A program made the position numbers and the translations under genes. Shown one piece after another: positions 63,821 to 64,000 of a stretch of 64,000 nucleotides of DNA. The stretch is from positions 24,757,342 through 24,821,341 of the forward strand of contig NC_135549.1 in assembly GCF_964340395.1 (NCBI RefSeq). The letters are read 5' to 3'. Under the pieces are notes generated by a model that was not told where the DNA came from, ran no database searches, and saw nothing but the letters and a program-made list of their open reading frames with translations. The DNA comes from Glandiceps talaboti. Its lineage: Eukaryota > Hemichordata > Enteropneusta > Spengelidae. Within the stretch, counting starts at the first letter, position 1; each line of letters opens with the position of its first letter.

Positions 63821-63960
63821 GCTGTTTTAGAGTAAATTTTTGCAGAAAATCCCCAAATGCTAAGCTCTTATGACCAGGATTCAGTGTGTTTCGAACACCT
63901 CAATTCTGGTCATAAGACCTTAGCATTTGGTTGTTTTCAGCAACAATTTACTCTAAAGCA
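63821..63960. mobile_element. Hairpin element with GTTTTAGAGTAAA ends
   Basis: The left arm begins GCTGTTTTAGAGTAAAT and includes AAATGCTAAGCTCTTATGAC. The right arm is its complement ending TTTACTCTAAAGC, about 85 percent matched over ~65 bp. A further left-arm start occurs at 63970 and is cut by the window end. Related sequence is at 59752-59897. Confidence 0.7.
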
Positions 63961-64000
63961 GGAGAGTGTGCTGTTTTAGAGTAAAGTGTTGCACAAAACG

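Overview
This is a eukaryotic, almost certainly animal, genomic window. It is AT-rich and full of simple-sequence tracts: (TC)n of 389 bp, (GA)n, (TA)n, (CATA)n and (CAGA)n. Genes have small exons with GT-AG borders, and there is a nuclear tRNA-Ser with A and B boxes. Decayed transposons of several classes are common (Copia, CR1/L2-like LINEs, a tRNA-derived SINE, hairpin MITEs, PIF/ISL2EU-like DNA transposons). An NXPE-family gene together with these repeats suggests a marine invertebrate, either a basal deuterostome or a lophotrochozoan. I cannot name the species.

Layout. 0-5.3 kb: a minus-strand multi-exon Cys-rich/zinc-finger gene with two tandem look-alike exons, then a convergent pair of degraded transposon genes, a YqaJ-type nuclease (+) and a DDE_Tnp_4 transposase (-). 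8.8-12.5 kb: a large near-identical inverted repeat whose arms are built on a degenerate ~21-bp period; a LINE fragment sits in the loop. 14.5-17.5 kb: two broken genes of an uncharacterised transposon-like protein family, reading away from each other across a nested palindrome. 18.6-36.8 kb: a mosaic of duplicated modules. It contains a 37-bp tandem array, a ~400-bp repeat, an inverted two-copy gene ('gene X'), a two-copy multi-pass membrane protein gene, a duplicated TATA-box/5'-exon promoter module, two tandem Piwi-domain fragments, an OB-fold-like exon, a RING-finger pseudogene and a small tail-anchored ORF. 35.3 kb: tRNA-Ser(UGA). 37-40 kb: a broken OTU-protease-like gene and a RING-like terminal exon. 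40.4-48.5 kb: mostly empty sequence with microsatellites.

49.2-58.7 kb is the best host gene. It is an NXPE-family gene on the minus strand: a neurexophilin-like exon (58176-58724), a candidate 32-nt exon (56594-56625) and a terminal PC-esterase exon (49179-49918). The last intron holds a 4,648-bp Copia retrotransposon in the same orientation. Its two 234-bp LTRs read as identical, and it has a 5-bp target duplication and a primer-binding site matching the anticodon arm of initiator tRNA-Met. 58.8-64 kb carries a SINE, foldback elements and the long (TC)n tract.

Many reading frames are broken by single-base changes in homopolymers, even in the Copia whose LTRs are identical. Some of the apparent pseudogenes may therefore be assembly errors. 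I worked by eye: splice sites and family assignments are inferences from motifs, not from searches.
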